From: Amaurobius ferox | Lineage: Eukaryota; Arthropoda; Arachnida; Araneae; Amaurobiidae | NCBI GenBank assembly: GCA_951213105.1 | Contig: OX578147.1 | Coordinates: forward strand, 128,220,822-128,284,821 | DNA: 64,000 nucleotides | Reading direction: 5' to 3' | Part shown: positions 28,904 through 40,581 of the stretch, one piece after another | Numbering within the stretch: position 1 is the first letter of the stretch | How the letters are laid out: every line of letters begins with the position of its first letter | Translations under genes and position numbers: made by a program | The notes under the pieces: model-generated | Database searches by the model: none | What the model was told of the DNA's origin: nothing | What the model saw: the letters and a program-made list of their open reading frames with translations, nothing else

Positions 28904-31900
28904 CGTTGGAATAAATGAGACAAAACACTAGTACCAACTTGATAGGCTTCAAAGTAGTAAATATTCATCTTCTTCGGAATAAATGAGACGAAACACTAGT
29001 ACCAACTTGATATGCTTCAAAGGCAGTAAATATTCATCTTCTTCGGAATAAAGAAAACAAACACTAGTATCAACTTGATATGCTTCAAAGGCAGTAAATA
29101 TTTATCTTCGTCGGAATAAATGAGACAAAACACTAGTACCAACTTGATAGGCTTTAGAGGCAGTAAATATTTATCTTCGTCGGAGTAAATGAGACAAAAC
29201 ACAAGTACCAACTTGATAGGCTTCAAAGTAGTGAATATTCATCTTCTTCGGAATAAAGAAAACAAACACTAGTATCAACTTGATATGCTTCAAAGGCAGT
29301 AAATATTTATCTTCGTCGGAGTAAATGAGACAAAACACAAGTACCAACTTGATATGCTTCAAAGGCAGTAAATATTCATCTTCGGAATAAAGAAAACAAA
29401 CACTAGTATCAACTTGATATGCTTCAAAGGCAGTAAATATTTATCTTCGTCGGAGTAAATGAGACAAAACACAAGTACCAACTTGATAGGCTTCAAAGTA
29501 GTAAATATTCATCTTCTTCGGAATAAATGAGACGAAACACTAGTGCCAACTTGATATGCTTCAAAGGCAGTAAATATTCATCTTCTTCGGAATAAAGAAA
29601 ACAAACACTAGTATCAACTTGATATGCTTCAAAGGCAGTAAATATTTATCTTCGTCGGAATAAATGAGACAAAACACTAGTACCAACTTGACAGGCTTCA
29701 AAGTAGTAAATATTCATCTTCTTCGGAATAAATGAGACGAAACACTAGTACCAACTTGATATGCTTCAAAGGCAGTAAATATTCATCTTCTTCGGAATAA
29801 AGAAAACAAACACTAGTATCAACTTGATATGCTTCAAAGGCAGTAAATATTTATCTTCGTCGGAATAAATGAGACAAAACACTAGTACCAACTTGATAGG
29901 CTTTAGAGGCAGTAAATATTTATCTACGTCGGAGTAAATGAGACAAAACACAAGTACCAACTTGATAGGCTTCAAAGTAGTAAATATTCATCTTCTTCGG
30001 AATAAAGAAAACAAACACTAGTATCAACTTGATATGCTTCAAAGGCAGTAAATATTTATCTTCGTCGGAGTAAATGAGACAAAACACAAGTACCAACTTG
30101 ATATGCTTCAAAGACAGTAAATATTCATCTTCTTCGGAATAAAGAAAACAAACACTAGTATCAACTTGATATGCTTCAAAGGCAGTAAATATTTATCTTC
30201 GTCGGAGTAAATGAGACAAAACACAAGTACCAACTTGATATGCTTCAAAGTAGTAAAAATTCATCTTCTTCGGAATAAATGAGACGAAACACTAGTGCCA
30301 ACTTGATATGCTTCAAAGGCAGTAAATATTCATCTTCTTCGGAATAAAGAAAACAAACACTAGTATCAACTTGATATGCTTCAAAGGCAGTAAATATTTA
30401 TCTTCGTCGGAATAAATGAGACAAAACACTAGTACCAACTTGATAGGCTTCAAAGTAGTAAATATTCATCTTCTTCGGAATAAATGAGACGAAACACTAG
30501 TACCAACTTGATATGCTTCAAAGGCAGTAAATATTCATCTTCTTCGGAATAAAGAAAACAAACACTAGTATCAACTTGATATGCTTCAAAGGCAGTAAAT
30601 ATTTATCTTCGTCGGAATAAATGAGACAAAACACTAGTACCAACTTGATAGGCTTCAAAGTAGTAAATATTCATCTTCTTCGGAATAAGTGAGACGAAAC
30701 ACTAGTACCAACTTGATATGCTTCAAAGGCAGTAAATATTCATCTTCTTCGGAATAAAGAAAACAAACACTAGTATCAACTTGATATGCTTCAAAGGCAG
30801 TAAATATTTATCTTCGTCGGAATAAATGAGACAAAACACTAGTACAAACTTGATGGGCTTCAAAGTAGTAAATATTCATCTTCTTCGGAATAAATGAGAC
30901 GAAACACTAGTACCAACTTGATATGCTTCAAAGGCAGTAAATATTCATCTTCTTCGGAATAAAGAAAACAAACACTAGTATCAACTTGATATGCTTCAAA
31001 GGCAGTAAGTATTTATCTTCGTCGGAGTATATGAGACAAAACACAAGTACCAACTTGATAGGCTTCAAAGTAGTAAATATTCATCTTCTTCGGAATTAAT
31101 GAGACGAAAAACTAGTACCAACTTGATATGCTTCAAAGGCAGTAAATATTCATCTTCTTCGGAATAAAGAAAACAAACACTAGTATCAACTTGATATGCT
31201 TCAAAGGCAGTAAATATTTATCTTCGTCGGAATAAATGAGACAAAACACTAGTACCAACTTGATAGGCTTTAGAGGCAGTAAATATTTATCTTCGTCGGA
31301 GTAAATGAGACAAAACACAAGTACCAACTTGATAGGCTTCAAAGTAGTAAATATTCATCTTCTTCGGAATAAAGAAAACAAACACTAGTATCAACTTGAT
31401 ATGCTTCAAAGGCAGTAAATATTTATCTTCGTCGGAGTAAATGAGACAAAACACAAGTACCAACTTGATAGGCTTCAAAGTAGTAAATATTCATCTTCTT
31501 CGGAATAAAGAAAACAAACACTAGTATCAACTTGATATGCTTCAAAGGCAGTAAATATTTATCTTCGTCGGAGTAAATGAGACAAAAGACAAGTACCAAC
31601 TTGATAGGCTTCAAAGTAGTAAATATTCATCTTCTTCGGAATAAATGAGACGAAACACTAGTGCCAACTTTATATGCTTCAAAGGCAGTAAATATTCATC
31701 TTCTTCGGAATAAAGAAAACAAACACTAGTATCAACTTAATATGCTTCAAAGACAGTAAATATTTATCTTCGTCGGAATAAATGAGACAAAACACTAGTA
31801 CCAACTTGATAGGCTTCAAAGTAGTAAATATTCATCTTCTTCGGAATAAATGAGACGAAACACTAGTACCAACTTGATATGCTTCAAAGGCAGTAAATAT

Positions 31901-33416
31901 TCATCTTCTTCGGAATAAAGAAAACAAACACTAGTATCAACTTGATATGCTTCAAAGGCAGTAAATATTTATCTTCGTCGGAATAAATGAGACAAAACAC
32001 TAGTACCAACTTGATAGGCTTCAAAGTAGTAAATATTCATCTTCTTCGGAATATATGAGACGAAACACTAGTACCAACTTGATATGCTTCAAAGGCAGTA
32101 AATATTCATCTTCTTCGGAATAAAGAAAACAAACACTAGTATCAACTTGATATGCTTCAAAGGCAGTAAATATTTATCTTCGTCGGAATAAATGAGACAA
32201 AGCACTAGTACCAACTTGATAGGCTTCAAAGTAGTAAATATTCATCTTCTTCGGAATAAATGAGACGAAACACTAGTACCAACTTGATATGCTTCAAAGG
32301 CAGTAAATATTCATCTTCTTCGGAATAAAGAAAACAAACACTAGTATCAACTTGATATGCTTCAAAGGCAGTAAATATTTATCTTCGTCGGAATAAATGA
32401 GACAAAACACTAGTACCAACTTGATAGGCTTCAAAGTAGTAAATATTCATCTTCTTCGGAATAAATGAGACGAAACACTAGTACCAACTTGATATGCTTC
32501 AAAGGCAGTAAATATTCATCTTCTTCGGAATAAAGAAAACAAACACTAGTATCAACTTGATATGCTTCAAAGGCAGTAAATATTTATCTTCGTCGGAGTA
32601 AATGAGACAAAACACAAGTACCAACTTGATAGGCTTCAAAGTAGTAAATATTCATCTTCTTCGGAATAAATGAGACGAAAAACTAGTACCAACTTGATAT
32701 GCTTCAAAGGCAGTAAATATTCATCTTCTTCGGAATAAAGAAAACAAACACTAGTATCAACTTGATATGCTTCAAAGGCAGTAAATATTTATCTTCGTCG
32801 GAGTAAATGAGACAAAACACAAGTACCAACTTGATAGGCTTCAAAGTAGTAAATATTCATCTTCTTCGGAATAAAGGAGACGAAAAACTAGTACCAACTT
32901 GATATGCTTCAAAGGCAGTAAATGTTCATCTTCTTCGGAATAAAGAAAACAAACACTAGTATCAACTTGATATACTTCAAAGGCAGTAAATATTTATCTT
33001 CGTCGGAGTAAATGAGACAAAACACAAGTACCAACTTGATAGGCTTCAAAGTAGTAAATATTCATCTTCTTCGGAATAAATGAGACGAAAAACTAGTACC
33101 AACTTGATATGCTTCAAAGGCAGTAAATATTCATCTTCTTCGGAATAAAGAAAACAAACACTAGTATCAACTTGATATGCTTCAAAGGCAGTAAATATTT
33201 ATCTTCGTCGGAGTAAATGAGACAAAACACTAGTACCAACTTGATAGGCTTCAAAGTAGTAAATATTCATCTTCTTCGGAATAAATGAGACGAAACACTA
33301 GTACCAACTTGATATGCTTCAAAGGCAGTAAATATTCATCTTCTTCGGAATAAAGAAAACAAACACTAGTATCAACTTGATATGCTTCAAAGGCAGTAAA
33401 TATTTATCTTCGTCGG
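28904..33416. repeat. Third displaced copy of part of the super-repeat
   Basis: The stretch matches about 1,291-5,806 at an offset of 27,613, dropping to 27,610 after a 3-bp deletion (a missing TTC) near 29,381. Shared rare variants include AATTAATGAG (3,484 and 31,094), AATATATGAG (4,441 and 32,051), AATAAAGGAG (~5,261 and ~32,871) and AAATGTTCATC (~5,311 and ~32,921). A shorter related copy of 2,279-3,646 lies at 25,859-27,226 (offset 23,580). Confidence 0.85.
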
Positions 33417-36240
33417 AATAAATGAGACAAAACACTAGTACCAACTTGATAGGCTTTAGAGGCAGTAAATATTCATCTTCTTCGGAATAAATGAGACGAA
33501 ACACTAGTATCAACTTGATATGCTTCAAAGGCAGTAAATATTTATCTTCGTCGGAATAAATGAGACAAAACACTAGTACCAACTTGATAGGCTTCAAAGT
33601 AGTAAATATTCATCTTCTTCGGAATAAATGAGACGAAACACTAGTATCAACTTGATATGCTTCAAAGGCAGTAAATATTTATCTTCGTCGGAATAAATGA
33701 GACAAAACACTAGTACCAACTTGATAGGCTTCAAAGGCAGTAAATATTCATCTTCTTCGGAATAAAGAAAACAAACACTAGTATCAACTTGATATGCTTC
33801 AAAGGCAGTAAATATTTATCTTCGTCGGAGTAAATGAGACAAAACACAAGTACCAACTTGATAGGCTTCAAAGTAGTAAATATTCATCTTCTTCGGAATA
33901 AATGAGACGAAAAACTAGTACCAACTTGATATGCTTCAAAGGCAGTAAATATTCATCTTCTTCGGAATAAAGAAAACAAACACTAGTATCAACTTGATAT
34001 GCTTCAAAGGCAGTAAATATTTATCTTCGTCGGAATAAATGAGACAAAACACTAGTACCAACTTGATAGGCTTTAGAGGCAGTAAATATTTATCTTCGTC
34101 GGAGTAAATGAGACAAAACACAAGTACCAACTTGATAGGCTTCAAAGTAGTAAATATTCATCTTCTTCGGAATAAAGAAAACGAACACTAGTATCAACTT
34201 GATATGCTTCAAAGGCAGTAAATATTTATCTTCGTCGGAGTAAATGAGACAAAACACAAGTACCAACTTGATATGCTTCAAAGACAGTAAATATTCATCT
34301 TCTTCGGAATAAAGAAAACAAACACTAGTATCAACTTGATATGCTTCAAAGGCAGTAAATATTTATCTTCGTCGGAGTAAATGAGACAAAACACAAGTAC
34401 CAACTTGATAGGCTTCAAAGTAGTAAATATTCATCTTCTTCGGAATAAATGAGACGAAACACTAGTGCCAACTTTATATGCTTCAAAGGCAGTAAATATT
34501 CATCTTCTTCGGAATAAAGAAAACAAACACTAGTATCAACTTGATATGCTTCAAAGACAGTAAATATTTATCTTCGTCGGAATAAATGAGACAAAACACT
34601 AGTACCAACTTGATAGGCTTCAAAGTAGTAAATATTCATCTTCTTCGGAATAAATGAGACGAAACACTAGTACCAACTTGATATGCTTCAAAGGCAGTAA
34701 ATATTCATCTTCTTCGGAATAAAGAAAACAAACACTAGTATCAACTTGATATGCTTCAAAGGCAGTAAATATTTATCTTCGTCGGAATAAATGAGACAAA
34801 ACACTAGTACCAACTTGATAGGCTTCAAAGTAGTAAATATTCATCTTCTTCGGAATAAATGAGACGAAACACTAGTACCAACTTGATATGCTTCAAAGGC
34901 AGTAAATATTCATCTTCTTCGGAATAAAGAAAACAAACACTAGTATCAACTTGATATGCTTCAAAGGCAGTAAATATTTATCTTCGTCGGAATAAATGAG
35001 ACAAAACACTAGTACCAACTTGATAGGCTTCAAAGTAGTAAATATTCATCTTCTTCGGAATAAATGAGACGAAACACTAGTACCAACTTGATATGCTTCA
35101 AAGGCAGTAAATATTCATCTTCTTCGGAATAAAGAAAACAAACACTAGTATCAACTTGATATGCTTCAAAGGCAGTAAATATTTATCTTCGTCGGAGTAA
35201 ATGAGACAAAACACAAGTACCAACTTGATAGGCTTCAAAGTAGTAAATATTCATCTTCTTCGGAATAAATGAGACGAAAAACTAGTACCAACTTGATATG
35301 CTTCAAAGGCAGTAAATATTCATCTTCTTCGGAATAAAGAAAACAAACACTAGTATCAACTTGATATGCTTCAAAGGCAGTAAATATTTATCTTCGTCGG
35401 AGTAAATGAGACAAAACACAAGTACCAACTTGATAGGCTTCAAAGTAGTAAATATTCATCTTCTTCGGAATAAATGAGACGAAAAACTAGTACCAACTTG
35501 ATATGCTTCAAAGGCAGTAAATATTCATCTTCTTCGGAATAAAGAAAACAAACACTAGTATCAACTTGATATACTTCAAAGGCAGTAAATATTTATCTTC
35601 GTCGGAGTAAATGAGACAAAACACAAGTACCAACTTGATAGGCTTCAAAGTAGTAAATATTCATCTTCTTCGGAATAAATGAGACGAAAAACTAGTACCA
35701 ACTTGATATGCTTCAAAGGCAGTAAATATTCATCTTCTTCGGAATAAAGGAAACAAACACTAGTATCAACTTGATATGCTTCAAAGGCAGTAAATATTTA
35801 TCTTCGTCGGAGTAAATGAGACAAAACACAAGTACCAACTTGATAGGCTTCAAAGTAGTAAATATTCATCTTCTTCGGAATAAATGAGACGAAAAACTAG
35901 TACCAACTTGATATGCTTCAAAGGCAGTAAATATTCATCTTCTTCGGAATAAAGAAAACAAACACTAGTATCAACTTGATATGCTTCAAAGGCAGTAAAT
36001 ATTTATCTTCGTCGGAGTAAATGAGACAAAACACAAGTACCAACTTGATAGGCTTCAAAGTAGTAAATATTCATCTTCTTCGGAATAAATGAGACGAAAC
36101 ACTAGTACCAACTTGATAGGCTTCAAAGGCAGTAAATATTCATCTTCTTCGGAATAAAGAAAACAAAACACTAGTACCAATTTGATAGGCTTTAAAGGCA
36201 GTAAATTCGGAATAAGTGGGACAAATCACTAGTACCAAAC
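33417..36240. repeat. Distal, disordered end of the satellite array
   Basis: Near 33,442 a monomer has a D head but a C/A tail. Near 33,640 a C monomer ends TAT instead of TAC. Near 33,719 a C head joins an A body. One ordinary D cassette follows at 34,059. The last run is trimers of the B' subtype. The final two units (~36,113-36,240) are degenerate, with AAACAAAACACTAG and a ~20-bp internal deletion at GTAAATTCGG. Hybrid and decayed units are expected at array edges, where homogenisation is weaker. Confidence 0.8.
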
Positions 36241-36266
36241 AAAGGACCGCGTTTGGTACTAGTGAT
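36225..36266. repeat. Perfect inverted repeat at the satellite border
   Basis: ATCACTAGTACCAAAC (36,225-36,240) and GTTTGGTACTAGTGAT (36,251-36,266) are exact reverse complements separated by 10 bp. The left arm is the last satellite remnant. The right arm begins unique sequence, and its TACTAGTG...CGTCTGTCC resembles an inverted, decayed monomer start. Confidence 0.9.
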
Positions 36267-36835
36267 CGCGTCTGTCCTCCATTGGTACTGCTTTTGGACC
36301 ACTAGATCTTTTGGAACATTTTGGACCTTAACCGGGGTTTTACTTGTTGGACCTTTGTTATTACTGGTGCTGTGTCACATTTATCGTAACGAAGAAGGCT
36401 CTTTAATGCTTCTGAAATTTAGGTTAACGTGTTTCTTCAACTTTCACACGCGGTGTTCTAATGATTTTTATGTTAATAACATCTATGCTTGACGTTTCTC
36501 GAGAAAAGAAATGTTACGAAAAATGTAAATGCTTCGAACACTCTTACTCCAAAACCTACTAGATAGAAATATAAATAATTTTTCTTGTTTTGTCGGAAAT
36601 AGGGTTCAGATTTTCAAACAATCTCACATTAGCTGCGAAATTGTTTTTATAAAAGGTCTAGAACGAAATACCCGGTGTCGTCTGGGTCCTAAATAAACGC
36701 TCGCTGCGTAAATAATACAGATACAGATAACGCCGCACCAATATCCGAAACGTCTATTTTGAACAAAAATCATCTACACAGACCGTTTTATCTATACATA
36801 GCAATATTAGTTGTATAATGCAATGTAACAACGAT
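36267..36835. other. Unassigned stretch, no gene seen
   Basis: About 570 bp without recognisable coding or repeat identity. There is a short local echo of TTTTGGACC/TTTGGAAC words at 36,290-36,360. An open frame at 36,253-36,492 is hydrophobic, resembles nothing I know and starts inside the inverted repeat, so I do not call it. Confidence 0.6.
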
Positions 36836-36837
36836 TA

Positions 36838-36945
36838 TACAGGGGGATTAAAAAAAGATGGGCCAAACTTTACGAAGTGGTAGTACACACCAAACCAAGC
36901 ATTTTTCGTCATAGTTTACTGGGTCGGAAATGAAACGCAAAGGCG
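36838..36945. repeat. Left terminal inverted repeat of the 3.85-kb element
   Basis: Pairs with 40,582-40,689 with scattered mismatches. Matching blocks include GGTAGTACACAC, AAGCATTTTTC, CATAGTTTACTGG and TCGGAAATGAAACG. Confidence 0.85.
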
Positions 36946-37128
36946 TTACAGGGGCGATTTGGCAAATCGTGAACTTACACAGAACTCTTCTCACACATCA
37001 CACGCCAAACGTCGTTTTATCGCCAATTCTGGCTTATTCTGGCAACACCTGAAAGAGCGGAGGGAAAGATGAATTGTTTTAATAAAGTATATTGTTCATC
37101 AAGACCGATAATTTGATTACATATCAGA

Positions 37129-37365
37129 TTGCGTATGATAATGTCATTAGATACATTTGTATCAGATTATTTACCGCAATTTCCGAAATATTTTACAGTC
37201 AAAGTAGATGGCAACAAATCAAATAATGAATGTGTGATTTTGCGAGCTTCTATTACAAATAGGGAAGATGTTAGGAAACTTATCAAAGTATACAGTAGTA
37301 TTTCAAATACTGGTTTGATTATTTATAAATCAAATAACAATCCGACTAATGTGGCTTTCAAGTAA
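37129..37365 (+). CDS. Hypothetical small open frame inside the TIR element
   Basis: A 78-codon frame starting MRMIMSLDTF and ending NPTNVAFK. It has mixed charged and hydrophobic composition unlike the low-complexity frames around it, and contains REDVRKLIKVYSS. I do not recognise the family. It could be a first exon or a fragment of an element-encoded protein, since it lies inside inverted repeats, or chance in AT-rich DNA. No splice donor, partner exon or poly(A) signal could be tied to it. Confidence 0.25.
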   Translation: MRMIMSLDTFVSDYLPQFPKYFTVKVDGNKSNNECVILRASITNREDVRKLIKVYSSISNTGLIIYKSNNNPTNVAFK

Positions 37366-38773
37366 TACTATTAAAATACATGTATTTAAGAACTTTGGGT
37401 ACTGCATACAGATTGCTTGAAATTAGTTAAAGAAATGTTCGACACACATACATATAATTTATTATTTGAATAAAACGATTCTATGAGAGATTTCGTAGTA
37501 AATATATGTGTAGAATCCGTATATTATTCAATTCTTATATAGTACAAAAATCCGTAACGAAATTTGAAGATTATTTGGAAGGACGAAATATTTGTCATTT
37601 TAAAAATACAAAATTTATAACATTTTAAGGACATTTAGTTGACATTTTACGGTTTGTGGGAGCAATGTTGCTTTCCAGACACATATAATATAATGCAGCG
37701 TTTTTCAGGATGTGTTTTGCTTCTGCGACGTGATAGTTTCATGTAAATTTTCTTAAAAATTTAAAAAAATTAAAAACGAGTAAAATTTTAATTCTTTTAT
37801 ACTTTTAAATTATTTTAATTTTAAATATTTCATTATTAAATAAAAGAATTTTAAATGTTATTGGAAAATAAATAAAAATATTTCCTAATTTAAATATGGT
37901 AAACAAATGTTAAAATTAATTGCACTTTGCATTTAAAGATTCTCTGGCTAATTACATTTCCAGCAACTTACGTACGTGTAATCGTTCATTTAAATTAGTA
38001 ATATATTTTACAATGACTTTTACGTCTAAGTTTGACAAAATTGAAATTTTTAATACAAAAAATTATAAAAATATGAAAGAGCCTTTATGCAATGGAAAGT
38101 GGTGTGTACACTTCAATTTCGAAAGAACTATTAAGCACTTCTATATTTTTTTGCACACTTATTTCATACAGTCATATGAATTTTTGGAAAAACCAGAAAC
38201 TACATCTTTAGAACCGGAAATCCTTAGTGAACCCTACTAACCCCTCTGGAATTCAATGTTGAATCTATATCAGTCTTCATCTAAACTGTACATAAAGCTT
38301 TGTCTGAAAAACAGATGTTGCAATGAAAATGTACATTTTTGAATAGAAAATGACATCTCTCTCCAGAACAAGAAGTGGAAATCCTTCATGAACCCTCTAT
38401 CTCCTCCGTAATTTTATGCTGCATCCATATTAGCCACTATCTATTGTATATCCTACGAAATAGATGTTTAAAAAAAATTGTTAAAAACAATGGCAAATTG
38501 TAAAATTTTCTCACCAAAATGTGCATTTCAAAATTATTTGGGGTAAAATTATATTATTGTTTTTTGTACAAGGTAAACATGAGCTAAATTGTCTGTGACC
38601 TACAGTTTTAAGTGGATTGTGAATAGCATACATTTACAGACAGTTTTATCCTTCATACGAATGGATCTAATATAACAATTATGGATCTGAAGGACTAAAT
38701 AAACTTTAATGTTTGTAAACCGATTTGGAGGTATATTTATACCGTAGAATGTAGGATCTCATGAATTTGACAT
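37366..38773. other. AT-rich interior of the TIR element, no recognisable gene
   Basis: The stretch is AT-rich. An open frame at 37,920-38,240 has no start context or motif I recognise and is dominated by F, N, K and T. I see no transposase motif here. Confidence 0.5.
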
Positions 38774-38804
38774 TTATGGAAATTTTTTGTGTGTGAAATA
38801 TAAA

Positions 38805-38805
<1 letters not shown>

Positions 38806-38877
<72 letters not shown>
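38806..38877. repeat. (CA)n(TA)n compound microsatellite
   Basis: About 47 bp of CA (38,806-38,852) runs directly into about 25 bp of TA. The cysteine/valine and isoleucine/tyrosine runs of a reverse frame here are microsatellite translation, not protein. Confidence 0.97.
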
Positions 38878-40020
38878 TAATTATTAAATCATGTGTAGTT
38901 CGCATTAAAAATGTGTTTTCAAGCCTATAACCAAATACATTGTGGAAAGAACTTATGATTTGTTTTAAATAGGTAACATGAAAGTATTGTAGGCTCATTT
39001 TTAATAATTTATAACCAAGAAATAAGCTATAAAAAAAAAAACTGAAGCCACAATATTTTCAATTGGATTCAAATTCAGGAATATTACTGAAAAATTACAA
39101 AAAATATAACGAAGTTAACTAGATATTGGATTAAAATGTTTGGGGATAAAATTCGTCATCAAAATTTACTCGATCAGCGTAACATATTTAAAGATAATTA
39201 TTTCACCATATATACTACTACTGATTTTTATAACTTAAGACTATTTAATGCATTATCATCACTGTAAACCTTTAATTTATTTAGATAAGCATTGGTAATT
39301 ACTTATATTTCTGAGACAGTAAATAAATATTTCAAAAGTAAACATTACTGTTTACATACATATATGTTGTGGAAAACTCTGGAAAATGCTTGTCAAATGT
39401 GTTGAAAACGATGTTAAACAATACTATTTTTTTGTAACTGTGGTATATATGTAATTTATTATAAGAGAAAAATAAATAAAGATTTCATTTTATTTTCCCA
39501 ATTTTTCAGCATTTATTTATTTATATATTGTTTCATTGATCTCAAACGGTCCGACTGTTGAGCAGTACGTTATATTAATCTCATATTGCATTCTTTTATG
39601 TGCTAAAATGATGTTTAAACTTTCCTTTTACTATTTTTACCTTTCTAGAAACTTTTCTAATGCACATATATGGAAAACTTTAAACTTTTTAAATTTTGAC
39701 ATCCGGCAGCTGAGATATAATATACAACACAAAGCAAATAGTAGCATCTTGTTCGAAAAAGTAGACTTCATATTAATGTCTTGAATTCTTTCGACAGAGA
39801 TAAGTTGAAGTATTCATAATCGCATAAAAGAGAAGTCTTTAATGCATTAAATTAATCAAATCCGAAGTATTTGACGCTCTCCATCATTAATTCAGATTAA
39901 CTCCACACCCTTCACCATAGAAAAGGAAAAATATCAGGTGACTTGAGCCTCAATAACCTCGAAAGCAAACTCTCGCCGCCCTTCACGTGATGCATTTGGC
40001 GAGCGCTTTGAAAGCCAGCC
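38878..40020. other. AT-rich stretch, no gene supported
   Basis: No domain or repeat identity seen. An open frame at 39,536-39,784 begins in AT-rich sequence and shows no motif. The segment is interior to the 3.85-kb TIR element. Confidence 0.5.
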
Positions 40021-40247
40021 AATTTCAGCGTGTGATGTGAAAGAAGAGTTCTGTGTTAGCATACGTTTTGCCAACGTGCGTTACAGGGTGCTTACTCATT
40101 GGGGAGCAGCAGATCCGCAAACTAAAAAACGTCATTCTGGTTGCTATTTTCGTATCGAAGAAAATCACGTATGCAAATTTTATCTGGGGAAGAAGAACCC
40201 TTTGAAAATTTTCGTAATACGGCCTTATCAGTTTGCAGCAGTTATCC

Positions 40248-40521
40248 CGATGGATTGGGTGAGGTAGTCCCATAGCTTGGCCGATCGCCCGATCTGCTGT
40301 GTCTTGACTTCTTATTGAGGGGATATCTCAAGAGTCTCGTCTATAATACTCCCCTTGAATTTGAAGAGAAACTCGGCCAGAAACTCGAAGTGCGCGACAT
40401 GCCTGGTCTGTTTGAGAGAGCTCGCCAAACCCTTCATCGAAGCTGTGAGACGTGCATTCAGGTTGCGGTCGCTCTTTTGAGCCATTACTGTAATTACTGT
40501 TTAATAAATGTCATTTTATAA
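40248..40521 (+). pseudogene. Tc1/mariner-superfamily transposase, C-terminal relic
   Basis: Reading forward, one frame gives RWIG, a stop, then GSPIAWP. A second frame from 40,276 gives LGRSPDLLCLDFLLRGYLK and LVYNTPLEFEEKL. This is the conserved W.ARSPDL..DFFLWGYLKS.VY block that surrounds the third catalytic acidic residue of arthropod IS630/Tc1/mariner-type transposases. The tail RARQTLHRSCETCIQ matches the usual arginine/cysteine-bearing C-terminus. One frameshift and one stop break it, and the tryptophan of LWGYLK is replaced by arginine. It ends about 60 bp before the right TIR, the normal place for this gene. Upstream domains are missing or unrecognisable. Confidence 0.75.
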
Positions 40522-40581
40522 CTTCTAAGTCATTCTTGTGTTTTCGCCTCACCTCATCGGTTTCACCTAAGCGCCCACTGG

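Larger units (their letters stand above)
1..36240. repeat. Satellite array of 67-69 bp monomers with higher-order structure
   Basis: The whole interval is head-to-tail copies of one AT-rich monomer that contains the core CAACTTGATA. Spacing of this core (23, 91, 160, 228, 296, 365, 434, 501, 570...) gives units of 68, 69, 68, 68, 69, 69, 67 and 69 bp. Monomer classes can be told apart. A (68 bp) ends in AAGAAAACAAACACTAGTAT. B (69 bp) has TTTATCTTCGTCGG. C (68 bp) has the shortened CAAAGTAGTAAA. D (69 bp) has GGCTTTAGAGGCAG. E (67 bp) is a C head on an A tail. B' has GGAGTAAATG and CACAAGTAC. Most monomers carry ACTAGT. The array runs past the left edge of the window, so its true length is unknown. 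Reverse-strand reading frames of about 63-92 codons in the array are by-products of the 23-codon (69-bp) monomer and are broken by the 68- and 67-bp classes, so I do not call genes. Confidence 0.98.

Noticed and set aside
242..34281. Dozens of repeated reverse-strand open frames of 63, 69 and 92 codons with a 23-residue repeat
   Set aside because: They are the satellite read on the minus strand. 69 bp is 23 codons, and the frames end whenever a 68- or 67-bp monomer shifts phase. No start context, signal or single-copy sequence supports a protein.
121..36206. CENP-B box in the monomer
   Set aside because: Some B monomers contain CTTCGTTGGAA, which equals the first half of the mammalian CENP-B box, but the required CGGG half is AAAT here and most monomers have CGTCGG. 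Probably chance.
1..36240. CRISPR-like array
   Set aside because: Regular short repeats, but there are no unique spacers. The intervals are themselves repeated and the context is eukaryotic.
38774..38998. Cysteine/valine-rich small protein on the minus strand
   Set aside because: Translation of a CA/TA microsatellite.
40025..40273. Overlapping open frames on both strands
   Set aside because: They cover the inner inverted block and the decayed region upstream of the transposase relic. Neither frame carries the transposase motifs, which lie in other phases.
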